NCBI GenBank assembly: GCA_964480725.1
Contig: CAYZQO010000002.1
Coordinates: 62,001-126,000, forward strand
Source: JAFGBI01 sp964480725
GTDB taxonomy: Bacteria > Myxococcota_A > Polyangia > Polyangiales > Polyangiaceae
Direction: 5' to 3'
Length of the DNA: 64,000 nucleotides
The notes beneath the pieces are model-generated. The model ran no database searches. It was not told the DNA's origin and saw only the letters and a list, made by a program, of their open reading frames with translations. Of the stretch, positions 23,046 to 32,226 are shown in pieces. The translations under genes were made by a program, and so were the position numbers. Numbering within the stretch: the first letter of the stretch is position 1; each line of letters opens with the position of its first letter.

Positions 23046-26000
23046 TCACCGGGCGAGCCGCGAGGCGTAGTCGTGCAGGGGCAGCGCCGTGCGCGCGAGC
23101 AGCCGCTGGTGCACCTCCAGCACCGGCATGACGACGCGGTCGCCAAGCCGGAGCCGGTACTCGCTGGGGTCGTTCACGGTCCTCGCGTCGAGTTCCCAGG
23201 CGCCGCCGATCGTCTCGCGCAGCACCTCCCCGAGGTAGGCCCCGACCAGGACGGTGACGCGGTTCACCCAGGGATCCGCTCGCGTCGGCGGCGCCGTCGG
23301 CGGCGCGACCAGTCCGAGGTAGGCCTCGACGGACGCGAGGCTTGCCATCGATCCGTCGAGGGGTCCGGCCGCGTACCTTCGGCACCACTCGGACACCACG
23401 GAGCGCGAGAGCGCGCGGCCGAGCCGGGCGAGCCGCCCGCTCTCGGGCCATAGCGCAGGGGCCCAGGGGGTGGGCGGCGCCGCCGCCGGGAGCACGTGCT
23501 CGGACCAGGCGTCCTCGCCGGGGTGCGCGTGCCTCAGATCGCTGGCCACCCCGAGTTCGAGGGGACGACCGGCGCGGAGGCGGGCTGCGATGGCGGCGAA
23601 GGGGCTGAAGCGGCGCGCCGGGCTCACGACCGACGCGGTCCCGAGTTCAGCGATGCTGCCGTCCCAGCGCCCGCCGAAGGCCTGGCAGAGGACCTGGCCG
23701 AGGTACGAGCCGAGCAGCAGCGTGATGGGGAAGTCGTCCAGATCGTCATCGAGGCGGCGCGTGGGGTCGTAGACGAGGTCCATCCCCGCGCGAACGCGCT
23801 GGAGGCTCCACAGCGAAAGATCGTAGGGGGCGAAGTGCCCCCAGATCGGATCCTCGGTGAGGGTCTGCACGGCGATCACGCTCATGGCTGGGAAGCCCTC
23901 GTCGGCACCCGCCTCGACGACGCGCGTGAGGCGCCCGCGACAGGCGCCCTCGAAGGCGCTTTGCGCGAAGCGGGGGTTGCCGTCGATGATCGCGATCTCC
24001 TCGGGTCGCCAGAGGTTCCGCGCTGCCTCGACGTCTCCGAACCCGATCTCCGCCCCCGCACCAGGGTCCGGGAGCTCGATCCGGGCCGCTTGGAGCGACG
24101 CGGCCAGCGCCTGTGCCTCGCTCGGCGCGCATTCGTGCAGGCGCAACCAGGCCTGCTGGGCGTCCCGGACGCGCTGCAGGCGCGCGGAGGCGACGGCGAC
24201 CGCGGCCAGGGCGTCCGGCGACCGCGGATCGAACCCGAGCGCGCGCTGGGCCAGCCCGATCGCGCGCTCCGCGTCGCCGAGGTGGGCCTGGACGCACGCC
24301 CGCAGCGCCTGCACGAGCCCCGGGTGGGGACCTCCGCGGGTCTTGAGGCCGTCGAGCGCTTGGTCGGCCTCGGACACGAGGAGGAGATCGCCGTGGGCCC
24401 GCGCCGCGCGGATCGCGGCCCACGCCAAGGTGAGACGCACCAGCGGGCGCTCGACGTCGATCTCCGCGGCGCGCCGCGCCTCGGTGAGCGCGGTCATGGG
24501 GTACCCGATCTCGATGAGTAGCCGGGCCGCTCCGGCGCGGACGTCGACGTCGAGGCCGGGAACGGAAACGAGCGTGGTGAGCGCGGCGTGGGCCTCGGTG
24601 GCGTGCCCGGCGCCGGCGAGCGCGCGCGCGCGCAGGAGGGTCTGCTCTCCCTCCTCCGTCGGAGTGGCGGTTCCCAACAGTGCGAGGGCGTCCGCGTACC
24701 GCTCTGCGTCGAGCAGGGACGCGACCTCGAGCAGCGAGGGGTGGCTCGCTGAGGGCGTCTCGTGCGGCGGCGGAAAGCCAGAGCGGACCCGGTGTCGCGG
24801 GGAACCAGCCGCGCGCTCGTCGGCCTCCGGGTCACGGGTGGCGGTAGGCTCGGGGGTGGCGTTGCCGTGCGTTTCGGTGCGCGGGACGCCACGGATGGGG
24901 CCGGAGGGAGGGCTCGGCGCGCGTGGCCGGCGCGGCGCCGCGCTCGGAGCCGGTCGGCGCCCGGCTCGCTCCGACGGAGCCCGGGAGAAGACGAACTCCT
25001 CGCGTCGCGGGGCCTCGGAGTAGCGCGTCACGATCGGCTCGGCGTTGTCGTCTCTGGCCAACGGGATCCGGGCGTGGTGGTCGCCGGTGGTCTCGACGAC
25101 TCCCCGGCTCGGGTGCGTGTCGCTCGACACCGCGTGGTCGGACCCATCGATGCGGGGAATGGCCGGGGCGCGCGGGATCGCGGGAGCCACGTACCGCTGC
25201 ACCCGCTCGAGCAGTGAGTCTGCCGTTGCGGCGCACCCGTCCGGTGCCCCGCCGACGCCGGGCTCCGTCGAGATGTGCGGGCTCTCCGCGGCGCGCGGAG
25301 CGCGCTGGTCGTGCTCGACGTCGCGTGCCCGCTCGGCGAGCGCCAGCGGGTTCTGGGGCGGCTCGGTGGGGGGCGGTGAGCCTCGCCGCCGAGATCTTCC
25401 ACCCCCGCGGGGCGCGCTGGCGTCGTCGCCCTCGGGGCGTGGGGGCCAGCGGCTCGCTCGCGGGGGGGGCTGCGTCGACTGCGTTTCGGTCCAGCTTGGC
25501 CCGCGAGGCGTCTCGATCGGCGGGCTCACGCTGGGCAGGCACGAGCGCACGCGCGGGTTGTCCATCATCTCGTTCGGGACGGCGCTCGCCGTCCCTTCCG
25601 TCCAAGGGGACGGCGTGTGCCGCCCGTCGGGGTTCGGCCGATCGGGCCCAGCAGGGGCCAAGGGTGCCAGCCCCCGCACAGTTGGCGGCTCGGGCGCCGT
25701 CGGTACGGACACGGCGGCCAAGGGCGCGAGGCTCGGATCCGCAACGGCCGCGAGGGCGGGTGATGGTCCCGGCGAGGGCCCCGGGGCGGCGCCGGGGGGC
25801 GTCGGCTCGGGGGCGGCGCCGGGGGTCACCGGTGGAGCTGGCGTGCGCGCGCCGGGCGGCACCGTCCGGGTGAGGATGCCGGTTTCTGCAGCGTCCAGCA
25901 TGTACTGGGCCTGCGGGAAATAGCGTACCTCCCGCAACAGGTCGCGGAGCCGGTCCGCCACCCCCCGGACGTCGAGCCGCCCCCGAAGGTAGAGCAGGCG

Positions 26001-26147
26001 CGTGGTCAAGTACGTGACCGCGTGGTCGAGCCCCTGGCGCTGGCCAAGCGCGGCGAGGCTGCGCTGCGCCTCGTCCAGCTTTCGCTCGTCGAGCAGGGCG
26101 TCGACGGCGATCACGTCGGGATGCTGCAGCGGCCCGATATCTGACAT
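23046..26147 (-). CDS. TPR protein with duplicated C-terminal domain
   Basis: 1033 residues, no signal peptide. The first ~85 residues are helical and TPR-like (DALLDERKLDEAQRSLAAL). Residues about 90-470 are Pro/Ser/Arg-rich and disordered. TPR-type helices run from about 480 to 720 (ALALLGTATPTEEGEQTLLRARALAG; AIGLAQRALGFDP). The last 300 residues hold two copies of an unnamed motif: LLLGSYLGQVLCQAFGGRW near 804 and VLVGAYLGEVLRETIGGAW near 961, each followed by strands. That repeated (Y-L-G-x-V-L...G-G-x-W) unit does not match a family I can name. Probably a scaffold or regulatory protein; function unknown. Confidence 0.75.
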   Translation of the reverse strand: MSDIGPLQHPDVIAVDALLDERKLDEAQRSLAALGQRQGLDHAVTYLTTRLLYLRGRLDVRGVADRLRDLLREVRYFPQAQYMLDAAETGILTRTVPPGARTPAPPVTPGAAPEPTPPGAAPGPSPGPSPALAAVADPSLAPLAAVSVPTAPEPPTVRGLAPLAPAGPDRPNPDGRHTPSPWTEGTASAVPNEMMDNPRVRSCLPSVSPPIETPRGPSWTETQSTQPPPRASRWPPRPEGDDASAPRGGGRSRRRGSPPPTEPPQNPLALAERARDVEHDQRAPRAAESPHISTEPGVGGAPDGCAATADSLLERVQRYVAPAIPRAPAIPRIDGSDHAVSSDTHPSRGVVETTGDHHARIPLARDDNAEPIVTRYSEAPRREEFVFSRAPSERAGRRPAPSAAPRRPRAPSPPSGPIRGVPRTETHGNATPEPTATRDPEADERAAGSPRHRVRSGFPPPHETPSASHPSLLEVASLLDAERYADALALLGTATPTEEGEQTLLRARALAGAGHATEAHAALTTLVSVPGLDVDVRAGAARLLIEIGYPMTALTEARRAAEIDVERPLVRLTLAWAAIRAARAHGDLLLVSEADQALDGLKTRGGPHPGLVQALRACVQAHLGDAERAIGLAQRALGFDPRSPDALAAVAVASARLQRVRDAQQAWLRLHECAPSEAQALAASLQAARIELPDPGAGAEIGFGDVEAARNLWRPEEIAIIDGNPRFAQSAFEGACRGRLTRVVEAGADEGFPAMSVIAVQTLTEDPIWGHFAPYDLSLWSLQRVRAGMDLVYDPTRRLDDDLDDFPITLLLGSYLGQVLCQAFGGRWDGSIAELGTASVVSPARRFSPFAAIAARLRAGRPLELGVASDLRHAHPGEDAWSEHVLPAAAPPTPWAPALWPESGRLARLGRALSRSVVSEWCRRYAAGPLDGSMASLASVEAYLGLVAPPTAPPTRADPWVNRVTVLVGAYLGEVLRETIGGAWELDARTVNDPSEYRLRLGDRVVMPVLEVHQRLLARTALPLHDYASRLAR

Positions 26148-26306
26148 CTGACGGACCCGGGGCGGCGTCGCGGAGCCGGCGCTCAGACCTCCGGGGAAGT
26201 ATCGTACCCCACGAACGGCACTGGCGAGAAGTCGCGGCGGATCCTCGGCGCCGGGGGCGCCGAGGGACGGAGCCGGGGCTGCTCGGGGGGGCAGCGCCTC
26301 GGCCCG

Positions 26307-27182
26307 CTACGGGTCCGGGGGGTGGGGAGCCGCCAGTAAGCGAGCGGAAACCCTCGCCTCCTTGCCCACGCGATGGTCTGGGATCCGCTTCGCGTCTCCG
26401 CTCGGCGTGCGTGCCCCATCTCGGGGCACGATGCCGTGCGCGGCGAGCGAGACCGGGAACGGGCGCACCGTCTCCAGCGTGAGGCCCGTAGGGACGGCGC
26501 CGGGCGTCGCTGGCACCGCGTACTCGAAGGTCATCCGCAGGCGGACCCCGAGCTCGACTTGGTAGCCGTGAACGAGCAGCGGCCCCTCGCAGTCGAGCTC
26601 CACCGCGCGGATCTCGCGCGTGCCCGCGGCGGTCGAGCCCGCAGCTCCGGTCGTCTCGCCCGGCTCCCTCCCAAGCGGTGGGAGCGCGCCGCGCACGACG
26701 ATCCGCCCCTCGTGCGCGGCGTCGGCGGACGGGTTCTTCGCCTCGCGCAGCGTGAACCGGGCCCACCGGTGCCGCTCGCGAGCTGCCTCCGGTCGGCTCG
26801 GACCGACGTCGAGCCAGCGCTGCGCTCGGGCGCTCGACTCGCGATCCTCGGCGCCCTCCTCGTCGAAGACCCGGACGCTCGCGAGGTCGATCTCGACGGT
26901 CCCCCGGGTCGCGGCTAGATCCATTAGATCAACGTCCATCGTACCCCGAGCGACGCGGAGCGCGCCGGTGATGCGCGCCCCGCGGGCCGGCAATTCGAAC
27001 CGAGCCTCGCTCCCGGGCTCGATCGCGAACGTTCGGCGTGCCGTCGGACGGTCGACGGGCAGCGGCTCGGCTGGCCAAGGCTCGGTGCGGCGCGGGGCCG
27101 GCGGCTCACGCCGAGAGCAGCCCGCCAGGAGACACCCGGCGAGGACGCCAGCGAGGATGGGGACCCATCGCGCGCGGTTCAC
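26307..27182 (-). CDS. YceI-like lipoprotein
   Basis: 291 residues from a GTG start. The N-terminus is a clear lipoprotein signal (LAGVLAGCLLAGCSRR). The body resembles the YceI lipocalin-like fold: an opening FAIEPGSEARFEL, ITGALRVARGTMDVDL, GTVEIDLASVRVFDEEG, a middle segment on side-reaction residues, and LRMTFEYAVP near the end. YceI proteins bind isoprenoids or amphiphiles in the periplasm; whether this one does is unknown. It diverges from pyk, leaving 171 bp between the two starts. Confidence 0.7.
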   Translation of the reverse strand: MNRARWVPILAGVLAGCLLAGCSRREPPAPRRTEPWPAEPLPVDRPTARRTFAIEPGSEARFELPARGARITGALRVARGTMDVDLMDLAATRGTVEIDLASVRVFDEEGAEDRESSARAQRWLDVGPSRPEAARERHRWARFTLREAKNPSADAAHEGRIVVRGALPPLGREPGETTGAAGSTAAGTREIRAVELDCEGPLLVHGYQVELGVRLRMTFEYAVPATPGAVPTGLTLETVRPFPVSLAAHGIVPRDGARTPSGDAKRIPDHRVGKEARVSARLLAAPHPPDP

Positions 27183-27353
27183 AGCCTCGCGTCGTAGTAC
27201 GCCAGCCGCCAGCCGCGCCAGAAACGGGCGGGGCGCGCGGCGCGGGGCGTCAGGCCGAGGGTGGCTGCCGGGGGGCGTCCGGGATATGGGGGAGTGGCGG
27301 CGGGCGTCGACCCAGACGGTCGCGTGGGCGCCGCTGTCGCCCGGAGGATCGTC

Positions 27354-28817
27354 GTGCAGCATCGCGCCACTACGCAGCCGCTCAAGTACCGTCGGACCAA
27401 GATCGTCGCGACCCTGGGGCCAGCGTCCGCCTCCGCGGCGGCGATCGAGGGACTGATCGCGGCTGGGGTCGATGTGTTCCGACTGAACATGTCGCACGGC
27501 ACGCAGGCCGAGCACCGGGCGCTTCACGACACCGTGCGCACGGTCGCCGCGCGCCTCGGTGCTCACGTCGCCGTGTTCGTCGACCTCTGCGGGCCCAAGA
27601 TCCGCGTCGGTACCTTCCCGGGTGGGCGCGTCGAGCTGGTCACCGGCGAGTTGGTCACCGTCACGTCGCGCGCGGTCGCGGGGAGCCCGCGTCTGATCCC
27701 GTCTCAGTACGAGGCGCTCCCCCAGGACGTGAAGGTCGGGGACCGCATCCTGCTCGACGACGGCAACCTCGAGTTGCGCGTCGAGGGTAAGGACGGCACC
27801 GAGATCGCTTGTCGCGTGGTCGCCGGCGGGCTCCTGAAGGACAAGAAGGGGATGAATCTGCCGGGCGTCGCTGTGTCGGCGCCGGCGCTCACGCGCAAGG
27901 ACGAACAAGACGCCCGCTTCGCAGTGGAGCTCGGGGCGGACTTCATCGCCCTGTCCTTCGTGCGCTGGCCGACCGACATCGAGACGCTCAGGGAGCTGCT
28001 CCGGGCGAGCGGGCGCGTCCTGCCCATCATCGCCAAGATCGAGAAGCCCGAGGCGCTCGATAACATCGAGGCGATCGTCGAGGCTTCCGACGCCATCATG
28101 GTCGCGCGCGGCGATCTGGGGGTCGAGCTCCCGCCCGAGGCGATCCCCAACGTCCAGGAGGAGCTCGTGGACCTCGCGCGCGCGCGCCGCCGGCCCGTCA
28201 TCGTGGCGACCCAGATGCTCGAGAGCATGATGGATCACCCACGCCCAACCCGCGCCGAGGTGACGGATGTGGCGAACGCAGTGCGGAGCGGCGCCGACGC
28301 CGTGATGCTCTCCGGGGAGACGGCGGCCGGACTCTTCCCGGTCGAGGCCGTCCGCACGATGGATCTGGTGGTGCGCCAGACGGAGAGCTACCTGTACGCT
28401 CACGGGGCGTTCGGGAGCATCGAGAGCTACACGCCGACGGCGGTCCATCGTGCATTGCCCATCCCCGTCGAGGTGGCGATCGCCGACGCTACCGCGCTCC
28501 TTTCGCGCCAACTCCGGGTCCACGGCATCTTCGTGCTCTGCTGCGGGCGCACCCTCGCGGTCATGGCGGCGGCTCGGCCGGCGGCGCCGATCGTCGCCGT
28601 GGGCTCCCGCCCGGAGGATCACGCGCAGGCCTGCCTCACCTGGGGCGCGATCCCGGTGCCGGCGGATCCCGAGGCGGCGGGGACGACCGTGGAGGCGGTC
28701 CAGCGCCTCGCCCGCGAGCTGTCCCTGGCCGAGCCGGGCGAGCCGGTGCTTGTCGTCCGCGGCTTCGACGGCGACGCCGCCGCGACGCAGCCCAGCGTCA
28801 CCGTGGTGCGGGCCTAG
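27354..28817 (+). CDS. pyk: Pyruvate kinase
   Basis: Converts phosphoenolpyruvate and ADP to pyruvate and ATP, the last step of glycolysis. 487 residues, standard for bacterial enzymes without a C-terminal extension. Signatures: RRTKIVATLGPAS, the Arg-binding RLNMSHGT, PIIAKIEKPEAL with the catalytic Lys, and MVARGDLGVELP. The frame is open upstream, but the GTG at 27354 is preferred because GGAGG lies 6 bp before it and the product then starts just ahead of the conserved N-terminus. Cytosolic. The C-terminal effector domain (LLSRQLRVHGIFVLC) is present. Confidence 0.97.
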   Translation: MQHRATTQPLKYRRTKIVATLGPASASAAAIEGLIAAGVDVFRLNMSHGTQAEHRALHDTVRTVAARLGAHVAVFVDLCGPKIRVGTFPGGRVELVTGELVTVTSRAVAGSPRLIPSQYEALPQDVKVGDRILLDDGNLELRVEGKDGTEIACRVVAGGLLKDKKGMNLPGVAVSAPALTRKDEQDARFAVELGADFIALSFVRWPTDIETLRELLRASGRVLPIIAKIEKPEALDNIEAIVEASDAIMVARGDLGVELPPEAIPNVQEELVDLARARRRPVIVATQMLESMMDHPRPTRAEVTDVANAVRSGADAVMLSGETAAGLFPVEAVRTMDLVVRQTESYLYAHGAFGSIESYTPTAVHRALPIPVEVAIADATALLSRQLRVHGIFVLCCGRTLAVMAAARPAAPIVAVGSRPEDHAQACLTWGAIPVPADPEAAGTTVEAVQRLARELSLAEPGEPVLVVRGFDGDAAATQPSVTVVRA

Positions 28818-28850
28818 CCCACCGATCGGGTGCGCCCGCTGCCGTGGCGC

Positions 28851-28889
28851 CTTGGGCACCCCCCCCCGGCGAGGGGGGCGGTTCCCAGG
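28851..28889 (+). terminator. GC-rich hairpin after pyk
   Basis: CTTGGG (28851-28856) pairs with CCCAGG (28884-28889) with one G-U, enclosing a C-run/G-run stem (CCCCCC with GGGGGG). No U-tract follows, so it is a weak terminator candidate 33 bp after the pyk stop. Confidence 0.35.
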
Positions 28890-28942
28890 GCATCGTGGGC
28901 GAGATGCGCCCCCCGCTCCCGGCTCCCGATCGTCGAGTCCTT

Positions 28943-28965
28943 GCGGCAATCCAGGCGGCCGCCGC
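28943..28965 (+). repeat. Convergent-gap palindrome, copy C
   Basis: Arm GCGGCAATC (28943-28951), loop CAGGC, arm GGCCGCCGC (28957-28965), with six Watson-Crick pairs and one wobble. The right arm has drifted as in copy B. It lies 8 bp before the stop of the converging lipoprotein gene. Confidence 0.5.
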
Positions 28966-28973
28966 TCCAGCCT

Positions 28974-29585
28974 TCAGTCGATCGGCACCGGCCGTGTCTG
29001 CATGCCGTTGCCGAGGTCGACCGGCGTGACCCCGTCCTGCGGATCCGGGAGCCGTGGCGCCGGGCGGCCGAACCGGTAGCGTCGCTCGGCGTGGACACCC
29101 TGCCCACGGCCGCGGATCTCCGCCACCACCCGGACGTCCTCGGCGGGGATCGAGTCCACCGCCAGCACCCACTGGTGACGTTGCCGCTCGCCGTTCGGCA
29201 CCTGCGTGTGCTCCGCCCCCGAGACGATCCGGACGCCACGGGGCACGATCAGCGAGAGCGCGACGGGGGACCCGTCCAGTGCGACGCGGCGGATCTCTGC
29301 GATCACGGTGATGGTGGTGCCGGGCTGCGGGTGCTCCGGTCCCGTCACCTCGAGAACCAGGGGCGGGAGACGCCGCGCCGTCTCCGGGGCGGGTGGGGGC
29401 ACGGTCCTCGGCTCCGACGGGGCCACGGTGCCCGCCGGGGCCGCCGGCTCGGTCGGCTTGCCCGAGCAGGCAAGCCCGAGGCAGACGACGCCGGCGGCCA
29501 GGGCGGTCGGTCCAAGGTGGTACCAGGCCCGGCTCTTGAGCGGGAGCGGCGAGGGGATCGACCCGAGAGCGCTCAGCTGGTTCAT
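28974..29585 (-). CDS. Lipoprotein of unknown function
   Basis: 203 residues. A signal peptide of some 30 residues ends in a lipobox (CLGLACSG), then a Pro/Ala-rich tether, then a beta-rich domain (LPPLVLEVTGPEHPQPGTTITVIAEIRR; GVRIVSGAEHTQVPNGERQRHQWVL; AEDVRVVAEIRGRG) that looks Ig- or fibronectin-like. The start at 29585 has GAGG upstream and lies 7 bp after the metalloprotease stop, so the two genes are cotranscribed. It may be a companion or inhibitor of that protease; this is only context. Confidence 0.65.
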   Translation of the reverse strand: MNQLSALGSIPSPLPLKSRAWYHLGPTALAAGVVCLGLACSGKPTEPAAPAGTVAPSEPRTVPPPAPETARRLPPLVLEVTGPEHPQPGTTITVIAEIRRVALDGSPVALSLIVPRGVRIVSGAEHTQVPNGERQRHQWVLAVDSIPAEDVRVVAEIRGRGQGVHAERRYRFGRPAPRLPDPQDGVTPVDLGNGMQTRPVPID

Positions 29586-29592
29586 GGTGGCC

Positions 29593-31740
29593 TCAATCGC
29601 AGATGGGACGAGTCGCGTCATAGGGGTAGCGGGTGTCCGGGCTGGTGACCGCGTCGATCTCCGAGGTCGTGGCGCCCGCACAGGCGAGCGCGTCGAGGAA
29701 GTCAGCGAACATCGGGGCCGGGGTATCGGTGACCGAGACGTTCACCTGGTCGCAGCCGTAGGTGCCGCCCGGGTCCCAGACCGTGCGCGTGTAGTTGCGG
29801 CCGTAGGGCGCGCGCGTCATCCGTGGGCTCTCGAGGGCTGCGAAAAGGGCAGCCTCGCCGAGCCGCTCGTTCAGATCCCAAAGCATCGCCGAGATCTCGT
29901 CCTCGATCACCTTCTGGTAGACGCCACCGCTCGGCACGGGACGCTTCCAGGGGTAACCGCCGGAGAACTCGCGCGCTCCGATGTCCGACCAGAAGAAGGT
30001 GCCGTCTTGCTTGTCGTAGAACCGCGGCTCGCCACGCAGGATCGCCGAGTACCCCGTCGCCCACCCCTCGGACCAGGCCTGGCCGGGGTACGTTGGCGTG
30101 CCGAGGCAGTGGCGGCCCCCCTCCCCCGGGGAGACGCCGAAGGTGGACATCGCCCAGTGGCCGAACTCATGAAGGGTCACGGCGTCGGACCAGTAGGACT
30201 GATCCTCGGCCACGGCGGGGATCCACATCTGGCTGTCGAACATCTGGTCCCCGACGTAGTCGCCGAGCGATGAGAAGCAGGCGCCGCAGCTCCACGCCGT
30301 GTTCATTCGGAACCACGCCACCAGGGACCGGGGCTCGCCGTCGAAGTCCGAGCCGGCACGGAGGTAGGCCGTCCGCAGGTTGCTGAAGAGGCGGATCGCC
30401 CCGCTGCCCGCCGCCTCCGTCACCGTGACGGTGCTGCCGGACGGCGTCTCGGTCGGGTCGATGCTGAACGACCAGATCGTCGCCAGCATCCCGTCCACGG
30501 AGTAGATCGACTCTTCCCCGTCGCCGACGTCGGGCAGCGCCACCGCGACGCCGGGCCCGGTCTTCGCGGCGTCAGGCTGGAAGAGCGCCACCACGATCGG
30601 TTCCGCCGTGTCCGGCGGGTCGGGGATGGCGATGCTAAACGAGCCATCGTCCGCCGTGGTCACGGCGTCGACCAGCTCCTCGCCGGACTTGGCCATCAGC
30701 AGCAGCCCCGCAGCGGGCAGGTCCCGCGCCTCGCCGAAGTCGGTGTAGCCAGCGTTGACGGTGCGAGCCTCGTAGCGAACGACGCCCTCGTAGACCACGG
30801 TGGCCTGGTCGCTCACGCAGAAGGCGCCCAGCGCCGTGTCGCGGCACCCGTGGCTGCAGTCGGTGTATTGCGGAATCCCCGCGGCGTCGCACTCGCTCAG
30901 GGTCCAGTCGTCGCCGCAGGTGGTGGCGCCGGGGCTGCACCCGCTCGGCAGGGGCGCGCAGGTGGCTCGGCCGGAGGCGGTGGAGCAGGTGGTCCCCGCC
31001 GGGCACTCGGACTCGACGATGCTCGGGAGGGCATCGCTGGTTGGAACCGCGCAGGCGCGGATGACGTTGCTCGCGAGGCACTCGCCCACCACCGGGACGT
31101 CACCGCAGGGATCCACCGCCGGCTCACTCCCGCCCGTGCCCATGGCAGGAGTGCCGCCGGTCGCGGGCGCGCCGCCGGTCCCGGGGGCGCCGGCCGCGCC
31201 CCCGGCGCCTTCGTTGGCCGGGCCGTAGCCGCAGTCGTCACAGTCGGTGCCGGGGCCGCAGAGGAACGGCTCGTCGCAGTACCCGTCCCGCGCAAACTCG
31301 CAAGAGTTGCCGCAGTCGGTCGGCATCTCGTCAAAGCCGATCATGTCCGGGGTGTCGGCGCAGTCGGTGCAGTCGGTGCCGTCGTTGCAGAGGTAGGGCT
31401 CGTCGCAGGCGCCGTCGTTGGCGTAGGTGCAGGTGTCGTTGCAGCTCGGATCGGCGCCGCCGGACGCAGTGGAGCCGGAGGTGCCACCGGCGCCCGCCGC
31501 CGCTCGGTCGTCGCCCGCGCTGCCGGCGCTGGGCTCGCCCGGCTCCCCGCCCTCACCCTCGTCGTCGTCTTCCACCGCGGGGGACTCCTCCGGTGGGGGG
31601 GTGTTGTCGATGATGCACCCCGGACCGAAGAGCAGGGCAGCGGTGAGGCCGAGCCGCGGCAGATCGGCGCGGAGCCGCCCCGGTGCTCGTTTCCACCCGC
31701 TCGCATCCGGACCACGAGCCGCGCGCGACGTTCCGCTCAT
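29593..31740 (-). CDS. Secreted HExxH metalloprotease with Cys-rich repeats
   Basis: 715 residues. The signal ends near FGPGCIIDNT, a possible lipobox. Next come acidic and Gly-rich spacers and two copies of a Cys/Asp motif (CTYANDGACDEPYLC..GTDCTDC and CEFARDGYCDEPFLC..GTDCDDC), then a third Cys-rich block near 210-290. The C-terminal half has TLHEFGHWAMSTFG with a downstream SEGWA, giving the HExxH-E zinc site of a gluzincin-type peptidase. The N-D-G and Asp-rich loops could bind calcium. ATG chosen at 31740 because GAGGAG lies just upstream. Similar proteins occur in myxobacterial secretomes. Substrate unknown. Confidence 0.8.
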   Translation of the reverse strand: MSGTSRAARGPDASGWKRAPGRLRADLPRLGLTAALLFGPGCIIDNTPPPEESPAVEDDDEGEGGEPGEPSAGSAGDDRAAAGAGGTSGSTASGGADPSCNDTCTYANDGACDEPYLCNDGTDCTDCADTPDMIGFDEMPTDCGNSCEFARDGYCDEPFLCGPGTDCDDCGYGPANEGAGGAAGAPGTGGAPATGGTPAMGTGGSEPAVDPCGDVPVVGECLASNVIRACAVPTSDALPSIVESECPAGTTCSTASGRATCAPLPSGCSPGATTCGDDWTLSECDAAGIPQYTDCSHGCRDTALGAFCVSDQATVVYEGVVRYEARTVNAGYTDFGEARDLPAAGLLLMAKSGEELVDAVTTADDGSFSIAIPDPPDTAEPIVVALFQPDAAKTGPGVAVALPDVGDGEESIYSVDGMLATIWSFSIDPTETPSGSTVTVTEAAGSGAIRLFSNLRTAYLRAGSDFDGEPRSLVAWFRMNTAWSCGACFSSLGDYVGDQMFDSQMWIPAVAEDQSYWSDAVTLHEFGHWAMSTFGVSPGEGGRHCLGTPTYPGQAWSEGWATGYSAILRGEPRFYDKQDGTFFWSDIGAREFSGGYPWKRPVPSGGVYQKVIEDEISAMLWDLNERLGEAALFAALESPRMTRAPYGRNYTRTVWDPGGTYGCDQVNVSVTDTPAPMFADFLDALACAGATTSEIDAVTSPDTRYPYDATRPICD

Positions 31741-32226
31741 CGTCTCTCCTCTATCTCGCCTCTTACGCACCCCGGCGCAGTTTTCTCTCCCCGGGTTAGC
31801 GGGTCAAGGTCGGCCACGCCCTTTCTGGCTTGAGATCCCGTAGGATCTGGGCTGCTTCGCGGAGCTCGGACGGGCACGGAGCCTGGCCAGGGACCGGGAC
31901 CGCCGCACGCAGGTGCACCGCGCAGGTAGCGCGGTGTAGGGCCGCGACGCCCCCGAGCGGGGCCGTGCCGATGGGAGGGGCGGGGAACCCACGGCGACGG
32001 CGTCCCGTCCCGGGGGACGTCGATCCGGGATCGCCGAAGCGGGACTGCCGAGGCCACACTCGGGCGCCCCTCGCTGCGATGCCCGTCCGCTGCGACAACG
32101 GGACGCGTCACGGTTCGCCACCGTCGCGCGACGGGTGAGTGAAGCGACCCGCGCCGCACCGGAGCTCGGCTCTGGTGGCGTGGGACATCGGCCGCGTCGT
32201 GCCCCGACGCGACGGGAGGTTTCATC
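31741..32226. other. Divergent intergenic region
   Basis: 486 bp between the divergent metalloprotease and hydrolase genes. No frame looks coding. It holds the candidate protease promoter (31779-31807) and a 16-bp inverted repeat AGATCC-CGTA-GGATCT (31833-31848) just upstream of it, placed where an operator could be. Confidence 0.5.
31779..31807 (-). promoter_or_regulatory. Possible promoter for the metalloprotease operon
   Basis: Minus strand: TTGACC (31807-31802), 17-bp spacer, AAAACT (31784-31779). The -35 matches 5 of 6 and the -10 only 3 of 6. The start site near 31772 would give a leader of about 30 nt containing the GAGGAG ribosome-binding site. Confidence 0.35.

Noticed and set aside
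31833..31848. Inverted repeat AGATCC-CGTA-GGATCT as an operator
   Set aside because: Six-bp arms occur by chance in this length and no regulator gene is next to it; noted only within the intergenic entry.
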